From: Accumulibacter appositus
GTDB lineage: Bacteria > Pseudomonadota > Gammaproteobacteria > Burkholderiales > Rhodocyclaceae
DNA length: 64,000 nucleotides
Strand: one strand, 5' to 3'
Assembly (NCBI RefSeq): GCF_035440685.1
Contig: NZ_DAORMW010000001.1
Every line of letters begins with the position of its first letter. The first letter of the stretch is position 1. Positions 8,701-17,207 of this stretch are shown here, one piece after another. The notes beneath the pieces are model-generated. The model worked only from the letters and a program-made list of their open reading frames with translations. It was not told the DNA's origin and ran no database searches. The position numbers and the translations under genes were made by a program.

Positions 8701-11700
8701 AAATCCGCACACCGCTGTTGATCAGCGACGAGCGCTCGACAAACGTCCGCACGACGATCCATGCGCACGACGGCAGCTTGAGCATTGAAAGTCGCGAGCA
8801 ACTCGCCAGCGAACCCTGGATGCTACACGCGACGGCGCGCCTGCTGCACGACACCGAAGACGCACTGCTGCGCGAGAAGGGTCCGGCCCTGCCTGGCCGG
8901 CAGCCGGATTTCGACGCCAGCAGTCACGCCGCCCTGACGCGCGCCGTTGGCATCGCCTATGGCCCGGCATTCCAGTGCATCGATCACGGCTGGGTACAAG
9001 GGAACTCGGTCCTGGCGGTGTATCGGATCGCGGCCAGCGTCGACAGCCAGCTGGCGTCGCACCACCTCCATCCGGCGCTGCTGGATTGCGCTTTTCAGCT
9101 CATTTTCCAACTGCTGAAGAACGCCGTCGAGACCCATGATGGCCTGGCCTTCGTGCCGGTGCGCATGGGCCGGATCGCCCTGCGCAGCGGTATGGCCAGG
9201 CCCAGCTTTGCGCGGGCAACCCTGCTCAGGCGGAGTTCACGCTCGCTGCAAGCGGAGTTCGCAATTTTCGCGGCCGACGGAAGCACCATCGCCGTCGTCA
9301 GCGACGTCCGCTTTCGCAGCGTTCGCCTGAGCCGAAATGCGGCCGACCAACTGCGCTGCCTCGCTTACCACGCCATCCCCAGGCCGCACCCGCTGAGCCC
9401 CGCCGCTCGCCCGAGCATCGCCCACGATAAGGTCAGAGCGGCACTGCTTGATCTGGTCAGGCGTGCGGCCCTGAAAGGGACGCATCGCCGCTACTCGGAA
9501 GAGGTCGATCCGCTCCTCGACAGCCTCTGCAGCCGCTTCACCCGGCGCGCCCTGCAAAGCCTTTCCCCCGATGGGCAAAGCCTGCCAGCACACGCCGTGC
9601 ACGCCTGCCAAACAGCCACCCCGGAGATCGCACCCTATCTGACCCAACTGCTCTCCCTGGCGGAGAACGATTGCTCGCTGGCGAGTGCAGACAGCGGCTG
9701 GGAGATCGTGCCCGATGTGCGCGACCAGTCGTCGGCACAGGACATCTGGAACAGCCTGGTCACCGACGATCCGGACTATTTCCAGATTGTGCATTCGGTC
9801 GGGCTGGTCGGGATGCATCTCGGCGAGCTGTTGGCCGGCCAGCGCTCGCTGAGTGGTGTCTGTCCGCAGGAGTCGTCACTGGCAACGCTGTTGCGACAGG
9901 TGCTCGGTACCCGCGGCAAGCAAAAGATCGGCGGCGCGCTGCGCGACTTGATTGACGGCGGATTGCGGGATCTGCCCGCCGGGCAACGCCTGGGAATCGT
10001 CGAGATCAGCGAGGGCAGCCCTTCCTTCATCATGGACGCGTGCATGGCGCTCGATTGCAATCGCGCCGACTATTGCTTTGCCAGTACCTCGGCGGCCACC
10101 CTGAGCGAGGTCGCCGCCCAGTTGAAAGAGTGTTCGCCGGGCAGCGAAACGCAGCTCATCGCAGACTACCCGGAAGCCGCTGGCGGCAAATCAGCCAGCG
10201 CGGCGAGCTGCGCACTGGCCATCCTGGTGCTTGACTTCGGCAGCGTCGAACTGGCCATCCAGGCCATCGATTACGCGCGTAGCCGCCTCCTTGCGGGCGG
10301 TTCACTGATCGTCATCGGCCAGCACCCGGCGCGCTGGATCGATTTCGTGTTCGGCGCACAGGCGACCGGCTGGTCGCAAACGGAAAGCGGTCGCTGGCTT
10401 TCCAGTCAGCGGCCAAGCTACTTCTGGCAGCAACAACTGCAGGTAGCAGGTTTTACCTCGAGCGAGCCTTTCGAGTTCTCGCCAGACACCTTGTCCGGCC
10501 CCTACCTGCTGCTCGGCCAGCTCAGCGAGAGTGACGCCTCGCCAAGCGACACGCCACGGTCGACGCTGCGTAGCTGGATCCTGTTTGCCGATCAGGACGG
10601 TTTTTCGGCCCGGCTTTCCGATCAGTTGACCAGGAAGCTGCAAGCACGCGGCGATCTGGTCATCGAAGCCCGCGTCGGCGAAAGCGCGCAGATCGAAGCC
10701 CTGCTCCGCGAGACCACGGCCAACTACGGCGAGCTCGACGGCATCGTCCACCTCGCCGGCATCCTCCCGGAAGCAGACGGGGCGCCTGCCGAAGCCGCTG
10801 CAGGCAGCGATAGCGCTGACACCATTTTCGATCGTCAATTAGCCCGCTGCACGACGGCCGCGGGCATTTTCCAGGCCTGTGCAAACACCCAAACGAAGAC
10901 CACCTGCTGGCTGATAACGGCCAATGCGGCCAACAGCCTGTTGCCCCAGCGCCCAGGCACGGCCCCCACGGCGAGGGTCGCCGCGGACAGCGCACTGTGG
11001 GGTTTCGGCCGCACGATGCTCAACGAGGCCGACCACTGTGCCATCCGCCTGATTGACCTGCAAACGCCGCTGGCCGTCGAAACGGCAGCCGCGGCACTGG
11101 ACAGGGAGTTCGAGCAGCCAGACGGCGAACAGGAGGTGATCCTGACGTCCAACGGTGAGCGATACGCCTTGCGCCTGGGTATCGAGGAGCGCCCCGACGG
11201 ACAGGTCCATGAGGCCCTGGAGCAGCCCAGCCTGTCGCTTGGCTTCCAGCTTCCCGGACAACTGCGCAATCTGCGCTGGGAGGCGCACCCACGCCGCGAA
11301 CTCGCGCCTGGCGAGATCGAGGTCGAGGTGCACGCCACCGGTCTGAACTTCCGCGACGTCATGTATGCGCTCGGCCTGCTTTCCGACGAAGCCATCGAAA
11401 ACGGCTTTGCCGGCCCGACCCTCGGTTTTGAATTTTCCGGCATCGTCAGCCGCACCGGCAGCACGGACAGCGTTTTCAACGCCGGTGATGACGTGGTGGG
11501 CTTCGGCCCATCCAGCTTCGGAAACCGGGTGGTCACCCAGGCCACGGCCATCGCCCACTTGCCACCCGACATTTCTTTCGAAGCCGCGGCGACGATCCCC
11601 AGCACCTTCCTGACGGTCTATTACGCGCTACACCATCTGGCGCAGCTGCAGCCTGACGAAAAGGTGCTGATCCACGGTGCGGCTGGCGGCGTCGGAATTG

Positions 11701-13517
11701 CTGCGGTCCAGGTCGCCAAGTGGCTCGGCGCCGAAATCTACGCCACCGCCGGCTCCGACGAGAAACGTGATTTCCTGCGCCTGCTCGGCGTCGATCACAT
11801 CTTCGACTCGCGTGCGCTGACTTTCGCCGACCAGATCATGGCGCAAACCGGAGGACAAGGCGTTGATGTCGTCCTCAACTCCCTGGCCGGCGAAGCGATC
11901 AACCGAAACTTCCAGGTCCTCAAACCTTTCGGTCGTTTTCTTGAACTCGGCAAACGCGACTTCTACGAAAATACCAAGGTCGGCCTGCGCCCCTTCCGTA
12001 ACAACATCAGCTACTTCGGCATCGATGCCGACCAGTTGATGCTGGTACGCCCCGATCTGACACGCCGCCTTTTCGCCGAGATCATGGCCCTCTTCGCCGA
12101 CGGCGTTTTCCACCCCCTGCCGTATCGCGCCTTCGAAGCAGAGGATGTGGTCGACGCCTTCCGCTACATGCAACAGGCACGCCAGATCGGCAAGATCGTC
12201 ATCACCTATGGTCACGGCATCAAGCATGTACACCTGCCAAAGGCAAGCACGCGCCAGCACCTCGAACTGACGGCTGAGGGCTCATATCTGGTCTCCGGCG
12301 GCCTGCAGGGTTTCGGTCTGCGCACCGCCGAGTGGCTGGTCAGCAAAGGCGCCCGACAGCTGATCCTGATCAGCCGTAGCGGCCCGCAATCGGCCGAGGC
12401 CCGAGCCGCCATCTTGCGACTGGAAAAGCAGGGAGTGCGCGTGCATGCCGCTGCCTGCGACGTCAGCGACCGCGTCCAACTGGCCGCACTGCTGGCCGAA
12501 ACGACGCGCACAATGCCGCCGCTGAAAGGCGTTGTACACGCGGCGGCGGTGATCGATGACGGCCTGGTACGCAATCTCGACGGCGAGCAGATCCGCCGCG
12601 TGCTCGCCCCCAAGATCCTCGGTGCCCGCCACCTCGACGAACTGACGCGCGCCTGCACGCTGGACCTGTTCATTCTCTTTTCTTCGGCCACCACCGTCTT
12701 CGGCAATCCCGGACAAGCGAGCTACGTGGCAGCGAACGCATTCCTCGAAGCGCTTGCCGAGCATCGCCGCGCGAGCGGTCTCTGCGCCACCTGCGTCGGC
12801 TGGGGTCCGATCGAAGACGTCGGCTTCCTGGCCCGTAATGAAAAGATCAAGGAAGCCCTGCAAGGCCGCATGGGTGGCAACGCCCTCAACTCTGCAACCG
12901 CTCTTGATGCCCTGGAAGGCATGCTGCTTGCCGATCGCTCCGGGCTGGCGGTGCTCGAAGTCGACTGGAATGCGCTCAGCCGCCTGCTGCCAAGCGCCAG
13001 CAGTCCCAAGTTCCAGGAACTGGCCTGGCACGCCGAAGACCGTGACGGGCAGGAGGATCAGTCGGAAGACATTCAACGGCTGCTGGCTGAACTGTCGGAC
13101 GACGAACTGCTGGTCACTTTTACCGACATCCTGAGCAGTGAAATCGGCGAAATCCTGCGCATTTCCGCGGACAAGATCGATCCCGAGCGTTCGCTCTACG
13201 ACATGGGCCTGGACTCGCTGATGGGTGTCGAACTGATGATCGCGCTCGAATCCCGTTTTGGTATTCGCCTGCCGGTGATGGCCTTGAGCCAGAGTCCGAC
13301 GATCAGCAAGCTGGCGGCGCGAGTGATCCAGCAGTTGCGCGCAAGCGAGGAGGCTGACGAGCCGGATCAGCAAGTCTTGCTGCTGGCGCAGGCGGAGCAA
13401 GTCGCCAGGCAGCAGGGCGCCGACGTGTCGCAGGAAGTCATCAGCGGCGTGGCCAAGGACATGCAGAGCGCCGCTGCCGCTGCCGCTGCTACTACCACTG
13501 TCAGGGCGATCGACTAA
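5796..13517 (+). CDS. Type I polyketide synthase, KS-AT-DH-(psiMT)-ER-KR-ACP (RkpA-like)
   Basis: A 2573-aa single-module reducing synthase that should build a long saturated acyl chain by repeated use. KS: DTACSSS near residue 169, EAHGTGT near 305, KSNLGH near 345. AT: GHSVGEV near 629 and YAFHS near 732, pointing to malonyl-CoA. DH: ADHVVGEATVFPG near 931 and LLDCAFQ near 1092. ER: LNFRDVMYALG near 1850 and HGAAGGVGIAA near 1960. KR: SGGLQGFG near 2163 and QASYVAANAF near 2304. ACP: DMGLDSLMG near 2469 (phosphopantetheine Ser). Between DH and ER lies about 600 aa whose methyltransferase-like part (EISEGSPSF near 1401) lacks the glycine motif and looks inactive, followed by a pseudo-KR. There is no thioesterase. 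The next gene starts on the base after its stop, so the oxoamine synthase probably releases the chain. RkpA of Sinorhizobium K-antigen synthesis is the closest known parallel. Confidence 0.93.
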   Translation: MTGRVAITGYSFRMPGTSTSQYWQDLLDCRDLVTQVDPGRWAQDSFLHPRRNHPGTSYTFAAGSLGDIANFDAAFFGISPREAALMDPQQRLLLEMSWEAIENSGIKPSSLRGSRCGVYVGIASADYSYRLADDLAVIDSMTATGNTASIAANRISYVFDLCGPSMAIDTACSSSMVAFHQACRSILSGENAQALAGGISLHLHPYGFLVFAKATMLSPRGRCSVFDASGDGYVRSEGGGLFFLKDYDQALADGDPILAVVAGSAVNTDGRKSGLTVPSPQVQAALLEQTYAQAGIDPRAIDYLEAHGTGTAVGDPIETLAIGEALGKRRDADKPLPIGSVKSNLGHLETASGVAGLVKALHCIKHRVVPATIGVETPNPNIKLDDWNIEVVTRPLALKETGKLIVGINSFGFGGSNAHVILESHQQAEGEAPATSGAGLLPLIVSARDSAALQAAARDFADFLTDQPASALYDIAYTAAFRRERHPQQAIVFGRDAKAIASAFRDFAEETNAAEKVSAGTAAATVDSGSGLATPAGLAFVYTGNGSQWAGMGKRLLSEEPVFRDAIREVDALFRRHATYSLEDELAGVNGEENRYELTEIAQPALFAMQVGITRMLAQRGLTPSVVTGHSVGEVAAAWASGALSLAEAVHVIYQRSRLQGTTKGLGQMCAVALGQEAALALLDELGLASLLTLAGVNSARGVTIAGKAEQLAVLEATLEERNIFHKRLDLDYAFHSAAMDGIEVELREVLADLAPRESELPFCSTVSGKQLAGRQLDAEYWWQNIRQPVLFASAINTILDDGANIFIEIGPSPILRSYLNDCLKERAIEGRVIATGRPADDSPQGVWGAASQAIIAGANPDWQPFFPRPGRFVQLPSYPWQRERHWHPVTAASAGLIYRRKLHPLLGYPLPQHALIWENELDTQLCPVLADHVVGEATVFPGSAFAEMALAAAAAWQPDAVAAIENLEIRTPLLISDERSTNVRTTIHAHDGSLSIESREQLASEPWMLHATARLLHDTEDALLREKGPALPGRQPDFDASSHAALTRAVGIAYGPAFQCIDHGWVQGNSVLAVYRIAASVDSQLASHHLHPALLDCAFQLIFQLLKNAVETHDGLAFVPVRMGRIALRSGMARPSFARATLLRRSSRSLQAEFAIFAADGSTIAVVSDVRFRSVRLSRNAADQLRCLAYHAIPRPHPLSPAARPSIAHDKVRAALLDLVRRAALKGTHRRYSEEVDPLLDSLCSRFTRRALQSLSPDGQSLPAHAVHACQTATPEIAPYLTQLLSLAENDCSLASADSGWEIVPDVRDQSSAQDIWNSLVTDDPDYFQIVHSVGLVGMHLGELLAGQRSLSGVCPQESSLATLLRQVLGTRGKQKIGGALRDLIDGGLRDLPAGQRLGIVEISEGSPSFIMDACMALDCNRADYCFASTSAATLSEVAAQLKECSPGSETQLIADYPEAAGGKSASAASCALAILVLDFGSVELAIQAIDYARSRLLAGGSLIVIGQHPARWIDFVFGAQATGWSQTESGRWLSSQRPSYFWQQQLQVAGFTSSEPFEFSPDTLSGPYLLLGQLSESDASPSDTPRSTLRSWILFADQDGFSARLSDQLTRKLQARGDLVIEARVGESAQIEALLRETTANYGELDGIVHLAGILPEADGAPAEAAAGSDSADTIFDRQLARCTTAAGIFQACANTQTKTTCWLITANAANSLLPQRPGTAPTARVAADSALWGFGRTMLNEADHCAIRLIDLQTPLAVETAAAALDREFEQPDGEQEVILTSNGERYALRLGIEERPDGQVHEALEQPSLSLGFQLPGQLRNLRWEAHPRRELAPGEIEVEVHATGLNFRDVMYALGLLSDEAIENGFAGPTLGFEFSGIVSRTGSTDSVFNAGDDVVGFGPSSFGNRVVTQATAIAHLPPDISFEAAATIPSTFLTVYYALHHLAQLQPDEKVLIHGAAGGVGIAAVQVAKWLGAEIYATAGSDEKRDFLRLLGVDHIFDSRALTFADQIMAQTGGQGVDVVLNSLAGEAINRNFQVLKPFGRFLELGKRDFYENTKVGLRPFRNNISYFGIDADQLMLVRPDLTRRLFAEIMALFADGVFHPLPYRAFEAEDVVDAFRYMQQARQIGKIVITYGHGIKHVHLPKASTRQHLELTAEGSYLVSGGLQGFGLRTAEWLVSKGARQLILISRSGPQSAEARAAILRLEKQGVRVHAAACDVSDRVQLAALLAETTRTMPPLKGVVHAAAVIDDGLVRNLDGEQIRRVLAPKILGARHLDELTRACTLDLFILFSSATTVFGNPGQASYVAANAFLEALAEHRRASGLCATCVGWGPIEDVGFLARNEKIKEALQGRMGGNALNSATALDALEGMLLADRSGLAVLEVDWNALSRLLPSASSPKFQELAWHAEDRDGQEDQSEDIQRLLAELSDDELLVTFTDILSSEIGEILRISADKIDPERSLYDMGLDSLMGVELMIALESRFGIRLPVMALSQSPTISKLAARVIQQLRASEEADEPDQQVLLLAQAEQVARQQGADVSQEVISGVAKDMQSAAAAAAATTTVRAID

Positions 13518-14867
13518 ATGGTACGCAAGGGATTGCCAGGGCTCACCGCCCAGATCAAGGACAAGCTGATCCAGCAGGCGCTCGAACGCCGGCTCCGCCA
13601 GGCCGACCAGGGAAAGAACTTCGACGCCCCGGCGCGAAGCTCCAGCGGTGCCGCCGCCACCCCCGAGCAGCACTACCGCTTTCACCTGCATCCCGGCTAC
13701 CAGCAGATTCGCATCATCAGTGAAGGCGCCACCCGGCTTGGCATCGACAGCCCCTTCTTCAAGCTCCACGACGGCATCGCCGGGGCCGGCACGCGCATCG
13801 ACGGCCGCGATTACATCAACTTCGCGAGCTACAACTATCTCGCGCTCTCGGGTCATGCCGAGATTTCCGACGCCGCCAAGCTGGCCATCGACCGTTACGG
13901 CACTTCGGTCTCCGCCAGCCGCCTGGTTTCCGGCGAGCGGCCGGTACACCGTGAGCTGGAACAGGCCATCGCCCGTGCCTACGGGACCGACGACGCGATC
14001 ACCTTCGTCAGCGGCCACGCCGCCAATGTCACCACCATTGGCCATCTCTTCGCCGCCCCGGATCTGGTGGTTCACGACGAACTGATCCACAACAGCGTCG
14101 TGCAGGGCATCGGCCTCTCGGGCGCCCGCCGCCTGTCGTTTCCGCACAATGACCCGGAAGCCCTGGATACCCTCCTCAACCAGCAGCGCCAGCACTTCCA
14201 GAGGGTGCTGATCGTTCTGGAAGGGATTTACAGCATGGATGGCGACTATCCCGACCTGCCCCGCTTCGTGGCCATAAAGAACAAGCATCGCGCCTTCCTG
14301 ATGGTCGACGAAGCCCACTCCTTCGGCGTCATGGGCGCCACAGGACTGGGCATCAGGGAGCACTTCGGCCTGCAGAGCGCCGACGTCGACATCTGGATGG
14401 GAACGCTGAGCAAGGCCCTGGCCGGATGCGGCGGCTATATCGCCGGCGAAGCGGCGCTGGTCGAACACCTCAAATTCCTGGCACCCGGCTTTCTCTATAG
14501 CGTCGGCATGCCACCACCAATCGCCGCCGCGTCGCTGGCGGCGCTGCAGGTGATGCAAGCCGAGCCCGAGCGCGTCGCCACGCTGCAGGCTCGCGGGCGA
14601 TTTTTTTTGGCGCAAGCGAGAGCAGCCGGCATTGACACCGGTACCAGCGCAGGCTTCGCGGTGATTCCCGCAATTACCGGCAGCTCGATCAAGGCCGCAC
14701 GCCTGGCCGCCGCACTGTTCGCGCGCGGCATCAATGTGCAGCCGATCCTTTACCCGGCAGTACCGGAAAAATCGGCCCGCTTACGCTTCTTCATCTCCTG
14801 CGAACACAGCGAGCTGCAGATTCAGCAGACCGTTGCGGCCTTGGCCGACGAACTCGGCAAGCTTTGA
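13518..14867 (+). CDS. Alpha-oxoamine synthase (AONS/SPT family, RkpG-like)
   Basis: PLP enzyme of the family that joins an acyl thioester to an amino acid with loss of CO2 (8-amino-7-oxononanoate synthase, Kbl, serine palmitoyltransferase). It is 449 aa with an extra N-terminal helix-rich stretch of about 90 aa. Motifs: SFGVMGATG after DEAH near residues 261-272, and the PLP-lysine segment GTLSKALAGCGG near 295. The ATG follows the PKS stop TAA with no gap, so translation is coupled and the ACP-bound product is the likely acyl donor. The 3' end overlaps the opposing LTA-synthase-like gene by 46 bp. A run of eight T lies at 14601-14608. The amino-acid substrate cannot be read from sequence; Ser, Ala or Gly are all possible. 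Confidence 0.92.
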   Translation: MVRKGLPGLTAQIKDKLIQQALERRLRQADQGKNFDAPARSSSGAAATPEQHYRFHLHPGYQQIRIISEGATRLGIDSPFFKLHDGIAGAGTRIDGRDYINFASYNYLALSGHAEISDAAKLAIDRYGTSVSASRLVSGERPVHRELEQAIARAYGTDDAITFVSGHAANVTTIGHLFAAPDLVVHDELIHNSVVQGIGLSGARRLSFPHNDPEALDTLLNQQRQHFQRVLIVLEGIYSMDGDYPDLPRFVAIKNKHRAFLMVDEAHSFGVMGATGLGIREHFGLQSADVDIWMGTLSKALAGCGGYIAGEAALVEHLKFLAPGFLYSVGMPPPIAAASLAALQVMQAEPERVATLQARGRFFLAQARAAGIDTGTSAGFAVIPAITGSSIKAARLAAALFARGINVQPILYPAVPEKSARLRFFISCEHSELQIQQTVAALADELGKL

Positions 14868-16438
14868 GGGGCAAGCAAGCCCATTTCCTCGAGAAACAGG
14901 CTAGCGAGGTTCTCGACCTTCATAGCGTGGCGTAGGCTCTGCCCTGCCTGCTGCCTCTCCGGGCCCCCTGGCTCGTTCTTCCGCCAGATGAAGTAATCGG
15001 TCTGCCCGGCGGGCGCGCCTAGCGTGCGGTAGACGTCCGGCATGATCGGCACGTGATCGCCGAACCAGCACAGGCCACCACTGCCCGGCAAGCCCTCGAG
15101 CTCCGCGCGCAGCATGCCCGCCATGCGGTCCGCATTGCGCAAATGACGCAGGTAGATCGTCAGATCATCGCAGCCGGTAGGCGGCGGCCTTGAATAGAAG
15201 CGCTCCTCCTCCTCGGGCTCCACTCTTTCGAGATGCAGCGGGCCATGGTTCTCCATGCTGATGACGAAGACGAAGAGCGGTTGGCCACCAGCCTTTTGCA
15301 GTAAGGAGCAAACCTTCTCGGCAAGTGCCAGATCGCCGACGTAGGGCCCGCTCTTTGCTGCGCCGGCAAAGCTGCGGATATCGATGAACTCATCGAAGCC
15401 AAGGCATGGAAATACCTTGTGGCGGTCGTAAAAACTCGCCGCGTAGGGATGGACGCAGATCGTCCGGTAGCCGCGCCGCTGCAGAAAACTGGCCAGCGTC
15501 GCCACCCCCTGCCGTGCCAGCCGGCGATAGGGATTGAAGCGATGCACCCCCAGCGACTCGCCGGCGAGTCCCGACAGGAACGCAAACTCGGTGCGCACGG
15601 TATTGGCGCCCCAGGCGGCGACCTCGAGCGGCCCACAGCAAAGCGCCTCAGCCTGCAGCGCGTCAAACTCGCGCAGGACCTCGCCGCGGATCCCCGCGTA
15701 GAGCCGGCGCGGATCGAAGAATGATTCGCTCTGCACGACGACCAGGTGTGCGGGTTCGTCGCTGGTGGCGTTGGTGGCGTTCGTGGGCTTTGCTGACCCC
15801 GGGCTGGCGCCGTCGAAAGGCCAATGCCGCCGGCAAGGCCGCAACTCCTCCTCGCCGTAGCGCCACATGGCACAGAGCAGACCCAGTCGGCACAGGTCGC
15901 CTGCCGCTTCGAAAGTCACCGCCAGCTTGCTCCGCGCGGCCCACCATAGAAGGACAACGGCAGCAAGCGCCAGGATCACCGACCCGGCCAGGAAATCATC
16001 GGCCGGCAGGACCGACAACAGGGATTCCTCCAAGGCGAGGCCCGCATAGACCGCACCGCCAAAGGCCAGCACGGCAAGCGCCGCCTTCCCCGCGCCCAGG
16101 AAGGGCAGGTACAGGCGCGGGTGCCTGAAGACATCGCTGAAGTACTCGAAATCCTGAAAAATGAAGGGTTCGCGCAGCGCGTGGTATTTGGCGTTGCTGA
16201 CCAGCACCAGAAACAGCATCCCGGCAAGCAGCGCGCTGGCGGCAAAGAACGGCCGCTGGAGAACCAGCAAGAGGCAGGTGAACAAGCCCAGCCAAACGCC
16301 AAGGTGGATCGCCAGCGCTGCCGGCGCTCGCTTCCAGAATGGCCGCACGGGCGGCCTCAGCAAGCGTTCAAGCAGCAGGCAAAGGCCGGCGCCAGCGAGC
16401 GCAGACGGAGCCACCGCCCACCAGAACGCGTCAAGCAC
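14822..16438 (-). CDS. LTA synthase-like membrane phosphoglycerol/phosphoethanolamine transferase (RkpI-like)
   Basis: Membrane protein with an N-terminal bundle of about five hydrophobic helices (to about residue 190) and a C-terminal alkaline-phosphatase/sulfatase-fold domain. Visible elements are VVVQSESFFDPRRL (metal-binding Glu), GANTVRTEFAFLSG (candidate nucleophile Thr), SMENHGPLH and the metal motif WFGDHVPIMP. Enzymes of this fold move phosphoglycerol or phosphoethanolamine onto glycolipids. GTG 16438 was chosen because it overlaps the SDR stop by eight bases and starts right before the first membrane helix; that gives 538 aa. A longer upstream frame would lie wholly inside the SDR gene. 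It is the last gene of a three-gene minus-strand operon and overlaps the oxoamine synthase tail to tail by 46 bp. Confidence 0.85.
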   Translation of the reverse strand: MLDAFWWAVAPSALAGAGLCLLLERLLRPPVRPFWKRAPAALAIHLGVWLGLFTCLLLVLQRPFFAASALLAGMLFLVLVSNAKYHALREPFIFQDFEYFSDVFRHPRLYLPFLGAGKAALAVLAFGGAVYAGLALEESLLSVLPADDFLAGSVILALAAVVLLWWAARSKLAVTFEAAGDLCRLGLLCAMWRYGEEELRPCRRHWPFDGASPGSAKPTNATNATSDEPAHLVVVQSESFFDPRRLYAGIRGEVLREFDALQAEALCCGPLEVAAWGANTVRTEFAFLSGLAGESLGVHRFNPYRRLARQGVATLASFLQRRGYRTICVHPYAASFYDRHKVFPCLGFDEFIDIRSFAGAAKSGPYVGDLALAEKVCSLLQKAGGQPLFVFVISMENHGPLHLERVEPEEEERFYSRPPPTGCDDLTIYLRHLRNADRMAGMLRAELEGLPGSGGLCWFGDHVPIMPDVYRTLGAPAGQTDYFIWRKNEPGGPERQQAGQSLRHAMKVENLASLFLEEMGLLAPQSLPSSSAKAATVC

Positions 16439-17207
16439 CGTAATCGAGCAGACGCAGAATGCGTTGCGAGACTGCCGACGGCAGGACCGACAGCCACCAG
16501 GTACCGAAGTTGAGCGGGAACGGAAAGCTGATACGCGCCTGATTGCGCGCCAGACCGCGCCGGATGGTGCGCGCCGCTCGTGCCGGTGTCCACAGGAAAG
16601 GCTTCGGCCCCGGCATCTCGCGGCACATCTTCGATTCGACATAACCCGGCATGACCACGCTCACCCGCACCCCTTCCCTGGCGAGCCAGCCGCGGATCGC
16701 CTCCCCATAGGTTTTGATCGCCGCCTTGCTGGCGCAGTAGCTGGGCGTCACCGGCAGCCCGTAATACGCGGCCAGCGAACTGATCAGGGCAATCTGCCCT
16801 TGCCCGCGGGCGCGCATCGCCGGCAACACCGCATCGACCGTCGCCATGGCGGCGAGGACGTTTACCGCGATGACTTCCTCGATATCCGGCCAGCGCTCAC
16901 CCCCGCCCGTTGGCCCGATATTGGTGTTTACACCAGCGTTGACGATCACCAGATCGAGCGCTTCTTGGCTGGAAAGCTCGCTCAGCCAGCTCGTCAGTGC
17001 CTGCCGATCACGCAGATCGAGCAGCTGTGTCCGCACGCGAGCGCCGCGCGACTGACAAGCCGCCGCCAGCTCTGCCAGCCGCGCAGCATTGCGCCCCTGC
17101 AGGATCAGCGTAGTGCCCGGCTCGGCATAGACCATCGCCAGTGCGCCGCCGATGCCGCCGGTGGCACCCGTGATCAGCACCGTTTGCGGTCGTGCTGCGG
17201 CGCTCAC
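16431..17207 (-). CDS. Short-chain dehydrogenase/reductase (RkpH-like, ketosphinganine-reductase-like)
   Basis: 258-aa classical SDR. The cofactor motif is TGATGGIG near residue 14, followed by NAG, catalytic Ser in ALISSLAA, and YCASK. The C-terminus is hydrophobic (FGTWWLSVLPSA), as in membrane-associated SDRs acting on lipids. It starts by an ATGA overlap with the KpsS-like gene and ends overlapping the LTA-synthase-like gene. Inference: it reduces the beta-keto amine made by the oxoamine synthase to an amino alcohol, as 3-ketosphinganine reductase does in sphingolipid synthesis. Confidence 0.88.
   Translation of the reverse strand: MSAAARPQTVLITGATGGIGGALAMVYAEPGTTLILQGRNAARLAELAAACQSRGARVRTQLLDLRDRQALTSWLSELSSQEALDLVIVNAGVNTNIGPTGGGERWPDIEEVIAVNVLAAMATVDAVLPAMRARGQGQIALISSLAAYYGLPVTPSYCASKAAIKTYGEAIRGWLAREGVRVSVVMPGYVESKMCREMPGPKPFLWTPARAARTIRRGLARNQARISFPFPLNFGTWWLSVLPSAVSQRILRLLDYGA

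Noticed and set aside
7116..8801. Minus-strand open frame of 561 codons inside the PKS
   Set aside because: Shadow of the AT/DH coding region; no family resemblance.
12282..14615. Minus-strand open frame of 777 codons across the PKS end and oxoamine synthase
   Set aside because: Pure antisense of two clear genes in GC-rich DNA; no domain, and the plus-strand motifs are complete.
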